Of a DNA stretch of 64,000 nt, positions 24,916 through 33,160 are shown in pieces. Within the stretch, counting starts at the first letter, position 1. Each line of letters starts with the position of its first letter. Source of the DNA: Acidobacteriota bacterium (GTDB lineage Bacteria > Acidobacteriota > Thermoanaerobaculia > Multivoradales > Multivoraceae); the NCBI GenBank assembly GCA_028877275.1, contig JAPPFP010000001.1, positions 1-64,000 of the forward strand, written 5' to 3'. A program made the position numbers and the translations under genes. A model generated the notes under the pieces. The model did not search any database. It was not told where the DNA came from and saw only the letters and a program-made list of their open reading frames with translations.

Positions 24916-26403
24916 CTACGTGGTTTCGGCACGGCGCCCCAGCCGGGGCAGGGCGCCGCCGAGGGCGATCAGGCTATACCCCTGCGCGAACAGGTAGAGA
25001 AAGGGCAGGGACCACCAGCGCCCGTAGAGACCCGCGGCGGCAACGCAGACCCAGAAGTAGAGCGCGAGCGTCGCTTCGCCCCAGAGACTCCACATCGCGC
25101 CCGACCGGTAGAGGGCAGGCGGGTTCCGGGCGGCCGCCGGGATCTTCGGCGTGCGGGCGAAGACGCCGCCGCGGCGCAACAGCCCGCTGAGCGTCGCGGC
25201 TGAGTTGTGGAGCGACAGGCCGATGCCGATGGACATCGCGAGCGGCACCTCGAACCAGAACCTGGACCCTCGCCGTCCGGCCCGGCGCTGGCCGGCGGCG
25301 TAGCAACCGGCTACCGCCACCGTCCCGAGCAGAAACAGGGGCGCGTCGATCCACAGCAGAAGGTGCGGCGACTCCTGCCGCGCCAGGATCGCCGGCAACA
25401 GGAGGAGCCCAAGAGCCACGAGCAGCGGGTAGCAGATGCCCGAAGTGAGGTGCGCCGCCGCCGCCAGCTTGACCCGCGGCCTCACCGCGCTGCGCAGGAT
25501 GCGTCCGAGGAGCTTGCGCATCGTCTGCGCCGATCCCCGGGCCCAGCGGTGCTGCTGGCTCTTGAAGTCGTTGACCCGGGCCGGCAGCTCCGCCGGCACC
25601 GCGAGGTCCGTCATCAGCCTGAAGCGCCATCCGGCGAGCTGTGCCCGGTAGGAGAGATCGAGGTCCTCGGTCAGCGTGTCGACCTGCCAGCCTCCCGCGT
25701 CGTCGATCGCACGCCGCCGCCACACGCCGGCGGTGCCGTTGAAGTTGAAGAAGCAACCCGCCTGGTAGCGGGCCGCCTGCTCGACCAGGAAATGACCGTC
25801 CAGTAGCACCGCCTGGGCCCGGGTCAGGAGCGAGTCCTGGCGGTTCATGTGGCCCCAGCACGCCTGGACCATCCCCAGCCCGGGATCGCGGAACGCCGGC
25901 ACCGTCCGCTGCAGGAAGTCCGGCTCCGGCACGAAGTCGGCATCGAAGATCGCGATCAGCTCCCCGCGCGCCTGCTCCAGACCGGCGGCCAAAGCACCCG
26001 CCTTGAAACCCTGCCGACTTTCCCGACGCAGGTGCCGGATGAGCGGTAGCGGCCGGTTCCGCCCGGACGCCCGGACGAGCTCGGCCTGGACCCGGTCGGC
26101 GGTGTCGTCGGTCGAGTCGTCGAGGATCTGGACTTCGAGCCGATCCGCGGGATAGTCGAAGTCGAGAACGGCGGCGATCAGCCGAGGGGCGACGTAGCGC
26201 TCGTTGTAGATCGGCAGTTGGACGGTGACCAGGGGCCACACGGGCTCCGCTTGCGCGCTATCTTGGACGCCAGCGGAGTCCCCGGCTCCACCCTCGCCGT
26301 CGACCGGCGGTCGCGACAGGCGAAGCACCAGGAGCAGGACCAGCCGATGCAGTCCGTAGAGAGCGAGCGTACCGAGAACGGCGTAGTAGACCGGCAGAAG
26401 CAC
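24916..26403 (-). CDS. Membrane GT2 glycosyltransferase (glucan/mannan synthase-like)
   Basis: A 495-residue processive GT2 with one N-terminal TM helix, then the catalytic domain: VTVQLPIYNERYVAPRLI, LDDSTDDT, FDADFVPEPDFL (DXD), TLTEDLDLSYRA (TED) and the QQHRW motif (QQHRWARGSAQT). About four TM helices follow. This is the beta-glucan/glucomannan synthase pattern, with the sugar probably exported while it is made. The start is probably GTG 26403, with -10-like TATCGT 8 nt upstream. Only 13 bp separate it from the divergent gene at 26417. Confidence 0.9.
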   Translation of the reverse strand: MLLPVYYAVLGTLALYGLHRLVLLLVLRLSRPPVDGEGGAGDSAGVQDSAQAEPVWPLVTVQLPIYNERYVAPRLIAAVLDFDYPADRLEVQILDDSTDDTADRVQAELVRASGRNRPLPLIRHLRRESRQGFKAGALAAGLEQARGELIAIFDADFVPEPDFLQRTVPAFRDPGLGMVQACWGHMNRQDSLLTRAQAVLLDGHFLVEQAARYQAGCFFNFNGTAGVWRRRAIDDAGGWQVDTLTEDLDLSYRAQLAGWRFRLMTDLAVPAELPARVNDFKSQQHRWARGSAQTMRKLLGRILRSAVRPRVKLAAAAHLTSGICYPLLVALGLLLLPAILARQESPHLLLWIDAPLFLLGTVAVAGCYAAGQRRAGRRGSRFWFEVPLAMSIGIGLSLHNSAATLSGLLRRGGVFARTPKIPAAARNPPALYRSGAMWSLWGEATLALYFWVCVAAAGLYGRWWSLPFLYLFAQGYSLIALGGALPRLGRRAETT

Positions 26404-26411
26404 GGACGTTG

Positions 26412-26417
26412 ACGATA
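26412..26417 (-). promoter_or_regulatory. Candidate -10 box, leaderless GT2 gene
   Basis: TATCGT on the minus strand, 8 nt before GTG 26403. It overlaps the first base of the ATG of the divergent gene at 26417, so this promoter must lie partly inside that gene. Confidence 0.38.
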
Positions 26418-28126
26418 TGGCAAGGCGACGAGGGTTCGGAGCGCTGTTAGCGGCCGCGTGGCCTCTGCTGGCCTGCTTCGCCGGGTTGCTCGTGCTCGAC
26501 CGCGCGGGGTTCGGACCGGCGCCGGGCGCTCCGGGGCCTGGCCTCTCCTTTCTGCTCGTGCTGCTCCTGGCGTTCGGCGCGCTGTGGTGGGGGCTGCGAC
26601 GCCTACGCACGGCGAGGGCGTCGCGCGGCGACGCTCGTCCGGATGCCGGCCAGCACCCTGGTGGCGCGTCTCCGCGCCACCAGCGTCACGGCCCGAGCGC
26701 CCGTCCGCGGGCGGTCGGTCGTCAGGCCGGCGCACCGACAGACGTTCCGGTCGCGGGCGTCCTGGCGGTGGCTGTCGTGCTGCGGCTGCTCGCGCTGCCG
26801 CTGGCCCCGAGCCTTTCCGACGATGTGTACCGCTACCTGTGGGACGGACGGGTCGCCGCCTCGGGAGCGAATCCGTATCTCGTGGCGCCGGACGACGAGA
26901 GCCTGACCGGGTTGCGCGACGACCTGTGGAGGAAGACCGCGCATCGCGACGTCGCCACGGTGTATCCGCCGCTGGCGCTGGGGATGTTCGCGGGCGCCAC
27001 GACTCTGCCGCGGCCTCTGTTCGCCTACAAGATGGCGCTTGCCGGCGTGGACCTGGCCGGCTGCGCGCTGCTGCTGTTGCTGGCCCGGCGCCGCGGCAAT
27101 GCGTGGGCGGCTCTGGCGTATGTCTGGAACCCGCTCCTGGTCGTCGAGGGCGCCGGCATGGGCCACGTCGACGTGGTCGGCGCCTCCCTGGTCATCGGCT
27201 GCGTCTGGTTGCTGTTAGGCGGCAAGCGGAGAGAAGGTGGCCGGCCTGACGGCCGGCCCGATTTCGAGGCCGCCTCCGGCGGCAGCCGGCGGGGACGCCG
27301 GCGCACCCAGTGTGCGACGCCGACAGAGGTACAGACCGGGTGCGCCGACGTCCCCGTCGGCCCTCCGAAAGACACGCGCGAGGCCGAAGGCCTCGCTCCG
27401 CTGGGACGCAGCGGCACCCAATGGGCAGTGGCCGGGGTGGTCGGTGCGCTTGCGGTGCTGGCCAAGCTGGTGCCTCTGGCGGCGCTGCCGCTCTGGTGGC
27501 GGCGCACCGGTGGCCCGCGGAGGCGGCAGTTCGCGGTCGGCGCCGGCGCCCTGCTTCTGCCGGCGACGGTCGGCGTGCTGCTGTGGACCCGCGGGGTTCC
27601 GCCCGGTCTGGTCGAGTACGCGCTGCGCTGGGAGTACAACGGCCCTCTCTACGAACCGCTGTGGCGCCTGATCGGACGGCTGCGCCTCGACCTGGCCGCT
27701 TCCGGGATCGTCCACGTCGTCCGGGTGATCTTCGGCGGCGATGTCGAGGCGACGCCCTGGAGCACGCTCTACTCCTACGCCTATCCCCAGTTCCTCGCCC
27801 GCGTCGCGCTCCTGGCCGCCGGCGCCGTGCTCTGGCTTCGCCTCTGGCGGCGTCGCCCGGGACCGGTCCGGGCGGCGTTCGGGGCCTTCGCCGTCGTCCT
27901 CCTGATGAGCCCCACCTTCTACCCGTGGTACCTGATCTGGATCCTCCCCTGGGCCGCGGTGACCCACGCCCGCGCCGTTCTCGCGCTTTCCGCGACCCTG
28001 CCTCTGGCCTATCTTCCCGCCCTGACCGGATTGCCGTACTTTCCCTGGGTCTACGGCGCCGTCTGGCTGCCGCCCCTGTTTCTGCTCGTGCTCGAGCGCC
28101 GACGTCCTGAGCCCCCGTCACCATGA
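26417..28126 (+). CDS. Multi-TM GT-C type glycosyltransferase with repeat inserts
   Basis: A 569-residue membrane protein of the GT87/mannosyltransferase-like kind: LSDDVYRYLWDGRVAASGANPYL carries the acidic first-loop motif of GT-C enzymes that use lipid-linked sugars, followed by TVYPPLALGMFA, YVWNPLLVVEGAGMGHVDV and many TM helices. It would add sugars on the periplasmic side. Two repeats lie in frame: an S element at residues about 77-108, and an R1 pair at about 274-329, which interrupts the segment between two TM helices. Without the inserts the length would fit the family better. The last 4 bp overlap truA (ATGA). Confidence 0.82.
   Translation: MARRRGFGALLAAAWPLLACFAGLLVLDRAGFGPAPGAPGPGLSFLLVLLLAFGALWWGLRRLRTARASRGDARPDAGQHPGGASPRHQRHGPSARPRAVGRQAGAPTDVPVAGVLAVAVVLRLLALPLAPSLSDDVYRYLWDGRVAASGANPYLVAPDDESLTGLRDDLWRKTAHRDVATVYPPLALGMFAGATTLPRPLFAYKMALAGVDLAGCALLLLLARRRGNAWAALAYVWNPLLVVEGAGMGHVDVVGASLVIGCVWLLLGGKRREGGRPDGRPDFEAASGGSRRGRRRTQCATPTEVQTGCADVPVGPPKDTREAEGLAPLGRSGTQWAVAGVVGALAVLAKLVPLAALPLWWRRTGGPRRRQFAVGAGALLLPATVGVLLWTRGVPPGLVEYALRWEYNGPLYEPLWRLIGRLRLDLAASGIVHVVRVIFGGDVEATPWSTLYSYAYPQFLARVALLAAGAVLWLRLWRRRPGPVRAAFGAFAVVLLMSPTFYPWYLIWILPWAAVTHARAVLALSATLPLAYLPALTGLPYFPWVYGAVWLPPLFLLVLERRRPEPPSP
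26645..26740 (+). repeat. S-family palindromic element inside GT-C gene
   Basis: GCCGGCCAGCACCC, GGTGGCGCG-TCTC-CGCGCCACC, GAGCGCCCGTCCGCGGGCGG, GGCCGGCGCACCGACA. Close match to 9009-9105, but in a different frame relative to its gene. No stop codons in the frame used. Confidence 0.87.
27236..27402. repeat. R1 head-to-head pair inside GT-C gene
   Basis: Left module 27236-27316 (GGCCGGCC-TGAC-GGCCGGCC, GCCGCC/GGCGGC, GCCGGCG/CGCCGGC, CGCACCCAGTGTGCGA) faces the inverted right module 27331-27402 (CAGACCGGGTGCGCCGACG..., GCGAGGCC-GAA-GGCCTCGC). The whole pair is translated without a stop (tail read as RRGRRRTQC). Confidence 0.92.
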
Positions 28127-28881
28127 AGTACCGCCTGCTGATCGCGTACGACGGGTCGGACTACGCCGGCTGGCAGCGCCAGGACAACGCCCTGGCCGTG
28201 CAGCAGGTCGTCGAAGAGGCCGTGGCCGCGGTTGCTCGCCGGAAGGTCACGGTCCACGGCGCCGGCCGCACCGACGCGGGCGTACACGCCGCGGGGCAAA
28301 CGGCGCATCTCGACCTCCCGGCCGGGAACCTGCCGGCCGGCGAGACTCGCCGGGCGCTCGTCCACGGCGTGAACCACCATCTCCCGGCAACGATCCGGGT
28401 GCTCGCCGCCGACGCCGTCGACGACTCGTTTCACGCCCGCAGGAGCGCGTCGTTCAAGGTCTACGGCTACAGGCTCTGCACCGCGCCGGTGATCGACCCG
28501 TTCCGGTCGCCCTTCGTCGTCCCGGCGCCGCGAAGACTCGATCTCGAGTCGATGAAGACGGCCGCCTCCCTGATCCGCGGGCGACACGACTTCTCTGCCT
28601 TCGCCAAGGCCGGCGGCAGCCACGGCAGCACGGTGCGCACGATCCGCGAAGCGCGATGGACCCGAGAGGGGGACGAGTTCCGGTTCCGCGTCGCCGGCGC
28701 CGGGTTCCTGCGCGGGATGGTTCGCGCCCTCGTGGGCACGACCCTGGAGGTCGGCCTGGGCCGCCGCTCGCCGGACGATCTGGCCGCGCTGCTCGCCGGT
28801 CGGCCGCGCACCGAGGCGGGTCCGAACGCCCCCGCCCGAGGCCTTTGCCTGGAGCGCGTGGAATACGATCACGACAAATGA
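28123..28881 (+). CDS. truA: tRNA pseudouridine(38-40) synthase
   Basis: A 252-residue TruA, which converts U38-U40 in the anticodon arm of tRNAs. The catalytic Asp is D51 in GAGRTDAGVHA; YDGSDYAGWQRQ opens the fold, and HHLPATIRVLAADAVDDSFHARRSA and GAGFLRGMVRALVGT are further signatures. The ATG overlaps the GT-C stop and the TGA overlaps the cdsA ATG, so it is tightly coupled on both sides. It opens a forward run of housekeeping genes. Confidence 0.96.
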   Translation: MKYRLLIAYDGSDYAGWQRQDNALAVQQVVEEAVAAVARRKVTVHGAGRTDAGVHAAGQTAHLDLPAGNLPAGETRRALVHGVNHHLPATIRVLAADAVDDSFHARRSASFKVYGYRLCTAPVIDPFRSPFVVPAPRRLDLESMKTAASLIRGRHDFSAFAKAGGSHGSTVRTIREARWTREGDEFRFRVAGAGFLRGMVRALVGTTLEVGLGRRSPDDLAALLAGRPRTEAGPNAPARGLCLERVEYDHDK

Positions 28882-29726
28882 AACGCGTCGTCACGGGCGT
28901 CGTGACCGCGGCGCTGGCAGCCGCCCTCATCCTCTACCTCGACCCCGTCCTGTTCGGAGTGGCGGTCACGCTCGTCGTTCTCGTGGCGGCAGCCGAGTAC
29001 AGCGCGCTGGCGCAGCGGATCGTCGTCTCGCGGACCGTGAGCTGGGCGCTCTGGCTCGCGGTCGGCGTCCTCGCCCTGGCCGACACGACCGCCAACGAAC
29101 TGATCGACGTGCCGCTGCCGGCCGGCCTGACCGGCGCCGGCACCTGGTTCGCCGCCGCGGCCCTCATCCTCGCCCTGGCGACGGCGGTCGGCCTCGCCAG
29201 CCATGCCGACATCCGCGATCGGCTCCTGACCTCGGCCCTGTTCACCTACGGCGCCCTCTGGCTCGGCCTGTTCCTGGTCGCCGCGATCAACCTCCATGTC
29301 GTCGAACCGGTGCTTCTCTTCTGGGTACTGGTCGTCGCCTCCCTCGGCGACATCGGCGCCTACTACGGCGGCCGCCTGCTCGGACGCCGGCCCCTGGCGC
29401 CCGTGCTCAGCCCAAAGAAGACGATCGCCGGCGCGGTGAGCGGTCTCGCCGCCAGTTGCGCAGCAGGCGTCGCGGTGGTCCTGGTGTGGCGGGGGCCCGA
29501 AGCCCTCGGCGTGGACGTCCCCGTCCTGGCCCTGCTCTGCGGCGCCGCGGGACAGGCCGGAGACCTGGTCGAGTCGATGCTCAAGCGGGCGGTGGCGGTC
29601 AAGGACACGGGGGCCCTTCTGCCCGGGCATGGCGGGCTGCTGGACCGCCTCGACAGCGTTCTGCTGGCGACGCCGGTGTTCTACGTCGCCGTCCAGGCCG
29701 GTGCGGCGCCGTCGCTCCTTCCGTGA
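28878..29726 (+). CDS. cdsA: Phosphatidate cytidylyltransferase
   Basis: A 282-residue integral membrane enzyme that makes CDP-diacylglycerol, the precursor of acidic and zwitterionic phospholipids. It has about eight TM helices. The C-terminal signature is KRAVAVKDTGALLPGHGGLLDRLDS, preceded by LGDIGAYYGGRLLGRRPLAPVLSPKKTIAGA. The start is the ATG overlapping the truA stop, not the longer upstream open frame. The next gene starts on its stop (GTGA). Confidence 0.95.
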   Translation: MKRVVTGVVTAALAAALILYLDPVLFGVAVTLVVLVAAAEYSALAQRIVVSRTVSWALWLAVGVLALADTTANELIDVPLPAGLTGAGTWFAAAALILALATAVGLASHADIRDRLLTSALFTYGALWLGLFLVAAINLHVVEPVLLFWVLVVASLGDIGAYYGGRLLGRRPLAPVLSPKKTIAGAVSGLAASCAAGVAVVLVWRGPEALGVDVPVLALLCGAAGQAGDLVESMLKRAVAVKDTGALLPGHGGLLDRLDSVLLATPVFYVAVQAGAAPSLLP

Positions 29727-30919
29727 GTGTGCGAACGCTTGCCGTACTTGGCGCCACCGGCTCGGTCGGTGAAGCCGCCCTCGCCGTCGCGCGCCGACAC
29801 CCCGACCGACTCGCGGTCTCTCTCCTGGCCGCCGGCGGCACCCGGCCGGTCCGGCTCCTGGAGCTGGCCCGGGAGTTCCGCCCCCGCCGGATCGTCGTCG
29901 CAACGGCGGCGGCCGCGGAAGCGATTCGCGCCGAGCTGCCAGCGGGCGCCGAGCTCCGTTGGGGCGAACCGGCACTGGTCGACGCGGTCGGCGCCGGCGG
30001 CATCGACCTGGTGCTGACCGCGATCGTCGGCGCCGCCGGCCTCAGACCGGCCGCGGCGGCCCTCGCCGCCGGCGCCGACCTGGCGCTCGCGAACAAGGAG
30101 GCGATGGTCGCCGCCGGCCCTCTCCTGCGCCGGCTGGCGGCCGACTCGGAGGCGAAGATACTGCCCGTCGACAGCGAACACGCCGCGATCCACCAGGCGC
30201 TGCGCGCGGGGCGCCGCCGGGAGGTCAGGCGCCTGGTCCTGACCGCCTCGGGCGGCCCGTTCCTGGACCGTGACCCGGCGACCCTGGACACGGTCACGCC
30301 GGCCGAAGCAACGGCTCACCCGACCTGGAACATGGGGGCCAAGATCAGTGTCGACTCCGCGACGCTCATGAACAAGGGACTGGAACTGATCGAGGCCAGC
30401 TACCTGTTCGACGTTCCGGGATCCCGGATCGACATCCTGATCCACCCACAGTCCCTGGTTCACTCGATTGTCGAGTTCCGGGACGGCAACTCGATCGCCC
30501 AGATCTCAGCCAACGACATGGAGTATCCCATCCGCTACGCCCTGTCCCACCCGGAGCGCTGGCCGCGCCCCGACGACGGCGCCGCAAGCGGACTGAGCGG
30601 GCTGCTGGAGGCGACCTCCGAACTCCAGTTCAGGAAGGTGGCCCCGGAGGCCTTTCCGGCGCCGTCCCTGGCGCGCGAGGCGCTGGTCCGCGGGAACGGC
30701 GCGCCGGCGGCGCTCAACGCGGCGAACGAGACGGCGGTGGCGGCGTTCCTGGACGGCGCGGCATCCTTCACGGCCATCGTGCCGGCGGTGGCGGAAGTAC
30801 TCGACCGTCACGACCGGGAGGCCGGCGGCACGGAGCCGGCGACGGTCGACGAGGCTCTGGAGTGGGATTCCTGGGGCCGCCGCCAGGCCCGGGAAGTCCT
30901 CGCGCAGCTTCGCGGTTAG
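29723..30919 (+). CDS. dxr: 1-deoxy-D-xylulose 5-phosphate reductoisomerase
   Basis: Second enzyme of the MEP pathway, NADPH-dependent; 398 residues as expected. The nucleotide loop GATGSVGEAAL is at residues 10-20. ANKEAMVAAG, PVDSEHAAIHQAL (metal-binding Asp/Glu), TASGGPFLDRD, HPTWNMGAKISVDSATLMNKGLELIEA and HPQSLVHSIVEF are all present. The start is the GTG overlapping the cdsA stop, giving VSVRTLAVLG. IspH of the same pathway is at 14460. An R1 element follows, separating it from rseP. Confidence 0.96.
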   Translation: MSVRTLAVLGATGSVGEAALAVARRHPDRLAVSLLAAGGTRPVRLLELAREFRPRRIVVATAAAAEAIRAELPAGAELRWGEPALVDAVGAGGIDLVLTAIVGAAGLRPAAAALAAGADLALANKEAMVAAGPLLRRLAADSEAKILPVDSEHAAIHQALRAGRRREVRRLVLTASGGPFLDRDPATLDTVTPAEATAHPTWNMGAKISVDSATLMNKGLELIEASYLFDVPGSRIDILIHPQSLVHSIVEFRDGNSIAQISANDMEYPIRYALSHPERWPRPDDGAASGLSGLLEATSELQFRKVAPEAFPAPSLAREALVRGNGAPAALNAANETAVAAFLDGAASFTAIVPAVAEVLDRHDREAGGTEPATVDEALEWDSWGRRQAREVLAQLRG

Positions 30920-30939
30920 AGTCGCTAGCGAGGCAGATC

Positions 30940-30992
30940 CAGAAGCCGGCGCTTCGCGCCGGATGCCGGCGGGGACGCCGGCGCACCCAGTT
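30940..30992 (+). repeat. R1 element, shortened, between dxr and rseP
   Basis: A single altered hairpin GCCGGCGC-TTC-GCGCCGGA directly followed by GCCGGCG/CGCCGGC and CGCACCCAGT; the GCCGCC/GGCGGC hairpin is missing and the tail is cut short (TTCTG instead of GTGTG). It could modulate read-through from dxr into rseP. Confidence 0.8.
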
Positions 30993-31008
30993 CTGCCGCG
31001 CTGGCACG

Positions 31009-32319
31009 ATGAACTTCCTCAGCAACACGCTGGCCTTCCTGGTCGTGATCGGAGTGATCATCTTCGTCCACGAACTGGGCCACTTCCTGGCCGCGAGGAT
31101 GTTCCGGATCAGGGTCCGCGTCTTCTCGATCGGCATCGGTTCCCGCCTCTGGGGCTTCGAGCGCGGCGGCACGGAGTATCGGCTCGCCATGATTCCCCTC
31201 GGCGGCTATGTCGCCTTCTCCGGAATCGACGCCGCGAACCCGACCGGCGACGCGGGCGACTTCACCGCCAAGCCCCGCTGGCAACGGATGATCGTGCTCC
31301 TGGCGGGTCCGGCGGCCAACGTCGTGCTGTCGATCGTTCTGATCGCGGCCGTACTGATGGCCGGAACCGAGCTGGCCGGGCCGCGAGACCTGAGCACCGA
31401 GATCGGCGGCGTGGCCCCCGAATCGGCCGCGGCCGATGCCGGGCTCCTGGCGGGCGACGTGATCCTGCGCCTGGACGGCGAGGAGGTGTCCGACTGGCGG
31501 GACGTCTCGAACACCGTGCTGATGTCGCCGGAACGCCGGCTCGAGATCGACTTCGAGCGCGACGGCGAAGCCCTGAGCACCGTGCTCGTCCCTCGCCGGA
31601 TGCCGCGCTACGAGCTGGGCGACGCGGGTCTCTACGCCAGCCTCCTGCCGCGGGTTCGCCAGGTGTTCGAAGACACTCCCGCCGAGCAGGTCGGCCTGCG
31701 CTACGGCGACACGCTGTACGCCGTCAACGGCCATCCCGTCGCCGACGCGGACGACTTTCGCCGCCTTGTCGAGCCGCGAGCGGGCGAGGAGGTCAGCATC
31801 GAGATCGGCCGCGGCGAGGACCGTCTGGTCGTCCGACTCGTGCCCGAGAACGAGGCCGGAGTCGGCCGAGCCGGCATCGCGATCAGCCACTTCTCCTATC
31901 AGCGCGTCGGCCCGGTCAGGGCGATCGCGGAGAGCGCCCGGATCAACTGGGAGACGACGACCGAGATCTTCGGCTTTCTGGGCAGCATGGTCGAACGCCG
32001 CGTCTCGCCGCAGAGCGCGCTGGCCGGTCCGATCGAGATCAGCCGGATCAGCGGTCAGGCGGCCCGCCGGAGCTTCAGCGACCTGGTGTTCCTGATCGCC
32101 CTGATCAGCCTGAACATCTGCGTCCTGAACCTGCTGCCGATCCCGCTCCTCGACGGCGGCCAGCTCGTCATCCTGATGCTCGAGAGCGTGCTGCGACGCG
32201 ACCTCTCGCTCCAGGTCAAGAACCTCGTCACCCAGTTCGGCCTGGCGGTCGTCGTCGCCATCATGTTGTTCGCGATCTACTTCGACCTGGTGAAGAACCT
32301 TCCCGGCCTCGGGCGCTGA
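31009..32319 (+). CDS. rseP: RIP metalloprotease RseP
   Basis: A 436-residue site-2 protease of the inner membrane that cleaves anti-sigma factors and leftover signal peptides. The zinc motif HELGH is at residues 21-25 in the first TM helix, and the second motif NLLPIPLLDGGQL lies about residue 370. Two PDZ domains are in between (GGVAPESAAADAGLLAGDVILRLDG and the one around DTPAEQVGLRYGDTLYAVNG). The start is ATG 31009, 17 bp after an R1 element. The downstream genes act in the envelope as well. Confidence 0.95.
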   Translation: MNFLSNTLAFLVVIGVIIFVHELGHFLAARMFRIRVRVFSIGIGSRLWGFERGGTEYRLAMIPLGGYVAFSGIDAANPTGDAGDFTAKPRWQRMIVLLAGPAANVVLSIVLIAAVLMAGTELAGPRDLSTEIGGVAPESAAADAGLLAGDVILRLDGEEVSDWRDVSNTVLMSPERRLEIDFERDGEALSTVLVPRRMPRYELGDAGLYASLLPRVRQVFEDTPAEQVGLRYGDTLYAVNGHPVADADDFRRLVEPRAGEEVSIEIGRGEDRLVVRLVPENEAGVGRAGIAISHFSYQRVGPVRAIAESARINWETTTEIFGFLGSMVERRVSPQSALAGPIEISRISGQAARRSFSDLVFLIALISLNICVLNLLPIPLLDGGQLVILMLESVLRRDLSLQVKNLVTQFGLAVVVAIMLFAIYFDLVKNLPGLGR

Positions 32320-32332
32320 AGGCGGTTCGACG

Positions 32333-33112
32333 ATGATGGCGGGCAAGCTCCCCGACTGGATCGGCAAGGCGATACGCCATCCCTGGCTCAGGCGAAGCGT
32401 CCTCTTCGCGGCCTACGGGGGCCTGCTCGTCGCCCTGCTGGGTACTTCGTCCTACCTGGCGCTCTCCAACTTCGTCCGCAGCGGCGTCATCGCCGTACCC
32501 GACCTGGTCGGCCTCGACCGGAGCCAGGCCGAAGCTGGCCTGGCCACCGCGGGCCTGGCGTTGCAGCGGCTGGAGGACGACCGCTACGACGAGGCGGTCC
32601 CGGCCGGCCACGTGCTCCGGCAGGACCCTCCCGCCGGCAGCGCGGTCAAGGAGGGCAGCGGTGTGGTCGTCTACCTGTCGCGGGGCCGGGAACTGGTCGA
32701 GACGCCGGACCTGAGCGGCCAGGTCCTGCAGACGGCCCAGGTGAGTCTCACGGCCTCGGGCCTGCAGATGGGCAGGAGCCGGAGCGTCTTCGCCGAGTCC
32801 GGTGAGCCGGGCACCGTCGTCCGGCAGGATCCTCCCGCCGGCAGCCCGATCGACCCCTCGTCCCAGGTGGACCTGATGGTCAGCCTGTCCAACCCCGGGG
32901 CGATGGTCGTCATGCCGGACCTGATCGACCTGCCCGAGGACCCGGTCCGAGACTTCTTCGAGACGCGCGGATTCCTCCTCGGAAGGGTAAAGTACGAACC
33001 CTACGAAGGCGTCCCAGCCGGGATCATCCTGCGTCAATACCCGCTTCCGGGCCACCCCCTGCGGCAGAGCGATTCGATCGCCCTCGTGGTAGCCGCGCAA
33101 GACAGTCGCTGA
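32333..33112 (+). CDS. PASTA domain membrane protein
   Basis: A 259-residue protein with a short cytoplasmic N-terminus, one TM helix (SVLFAAYGGLLVALLGTSSYLAL) and three PASTA domains in the periplasm: VPDLVGLDRSQAEAGL, TPDLSGQVLQTAQVSL and MPDLIDLPEDPVRDFF starts. PASTA domains bind peptidoglycan fragments in Ser/Thr kinases and PBPs, but no kinase domain is present here. Located between rseP and rpe, 13 bp after rseP. A cell-wall-sensing or structural role is inferred. Confidence 0.9.
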   Translation: MMAGKLPDWIGKAIRHPWLRRSVLFAAYGGLLVALLGTSSYLALSNFVRSGVIAVPDLVGLDRSQAEAGLATAGLALQRLEDDRYDEAVPAGHVLRQDPPAGSAVKEGSGVVVYLSRGRELVETPDLSGQVLQTAQVSLTASGLQMGRSRSVFAESGEPGTVVRQDPPAGSPIDPSSQVDLMVSLSNPGAMVVMPDLIDLPEDPVRDFFETRGFLLGRVKYEPYEGVPAGIILRQYPLPGHPLRQSDSIALVVAAQDSR

Positions 33113-33160
33113 ACCCGCCCCGTCCGCCCGCAAGCACGGTCGCCCGCAAGAACCTGAACG

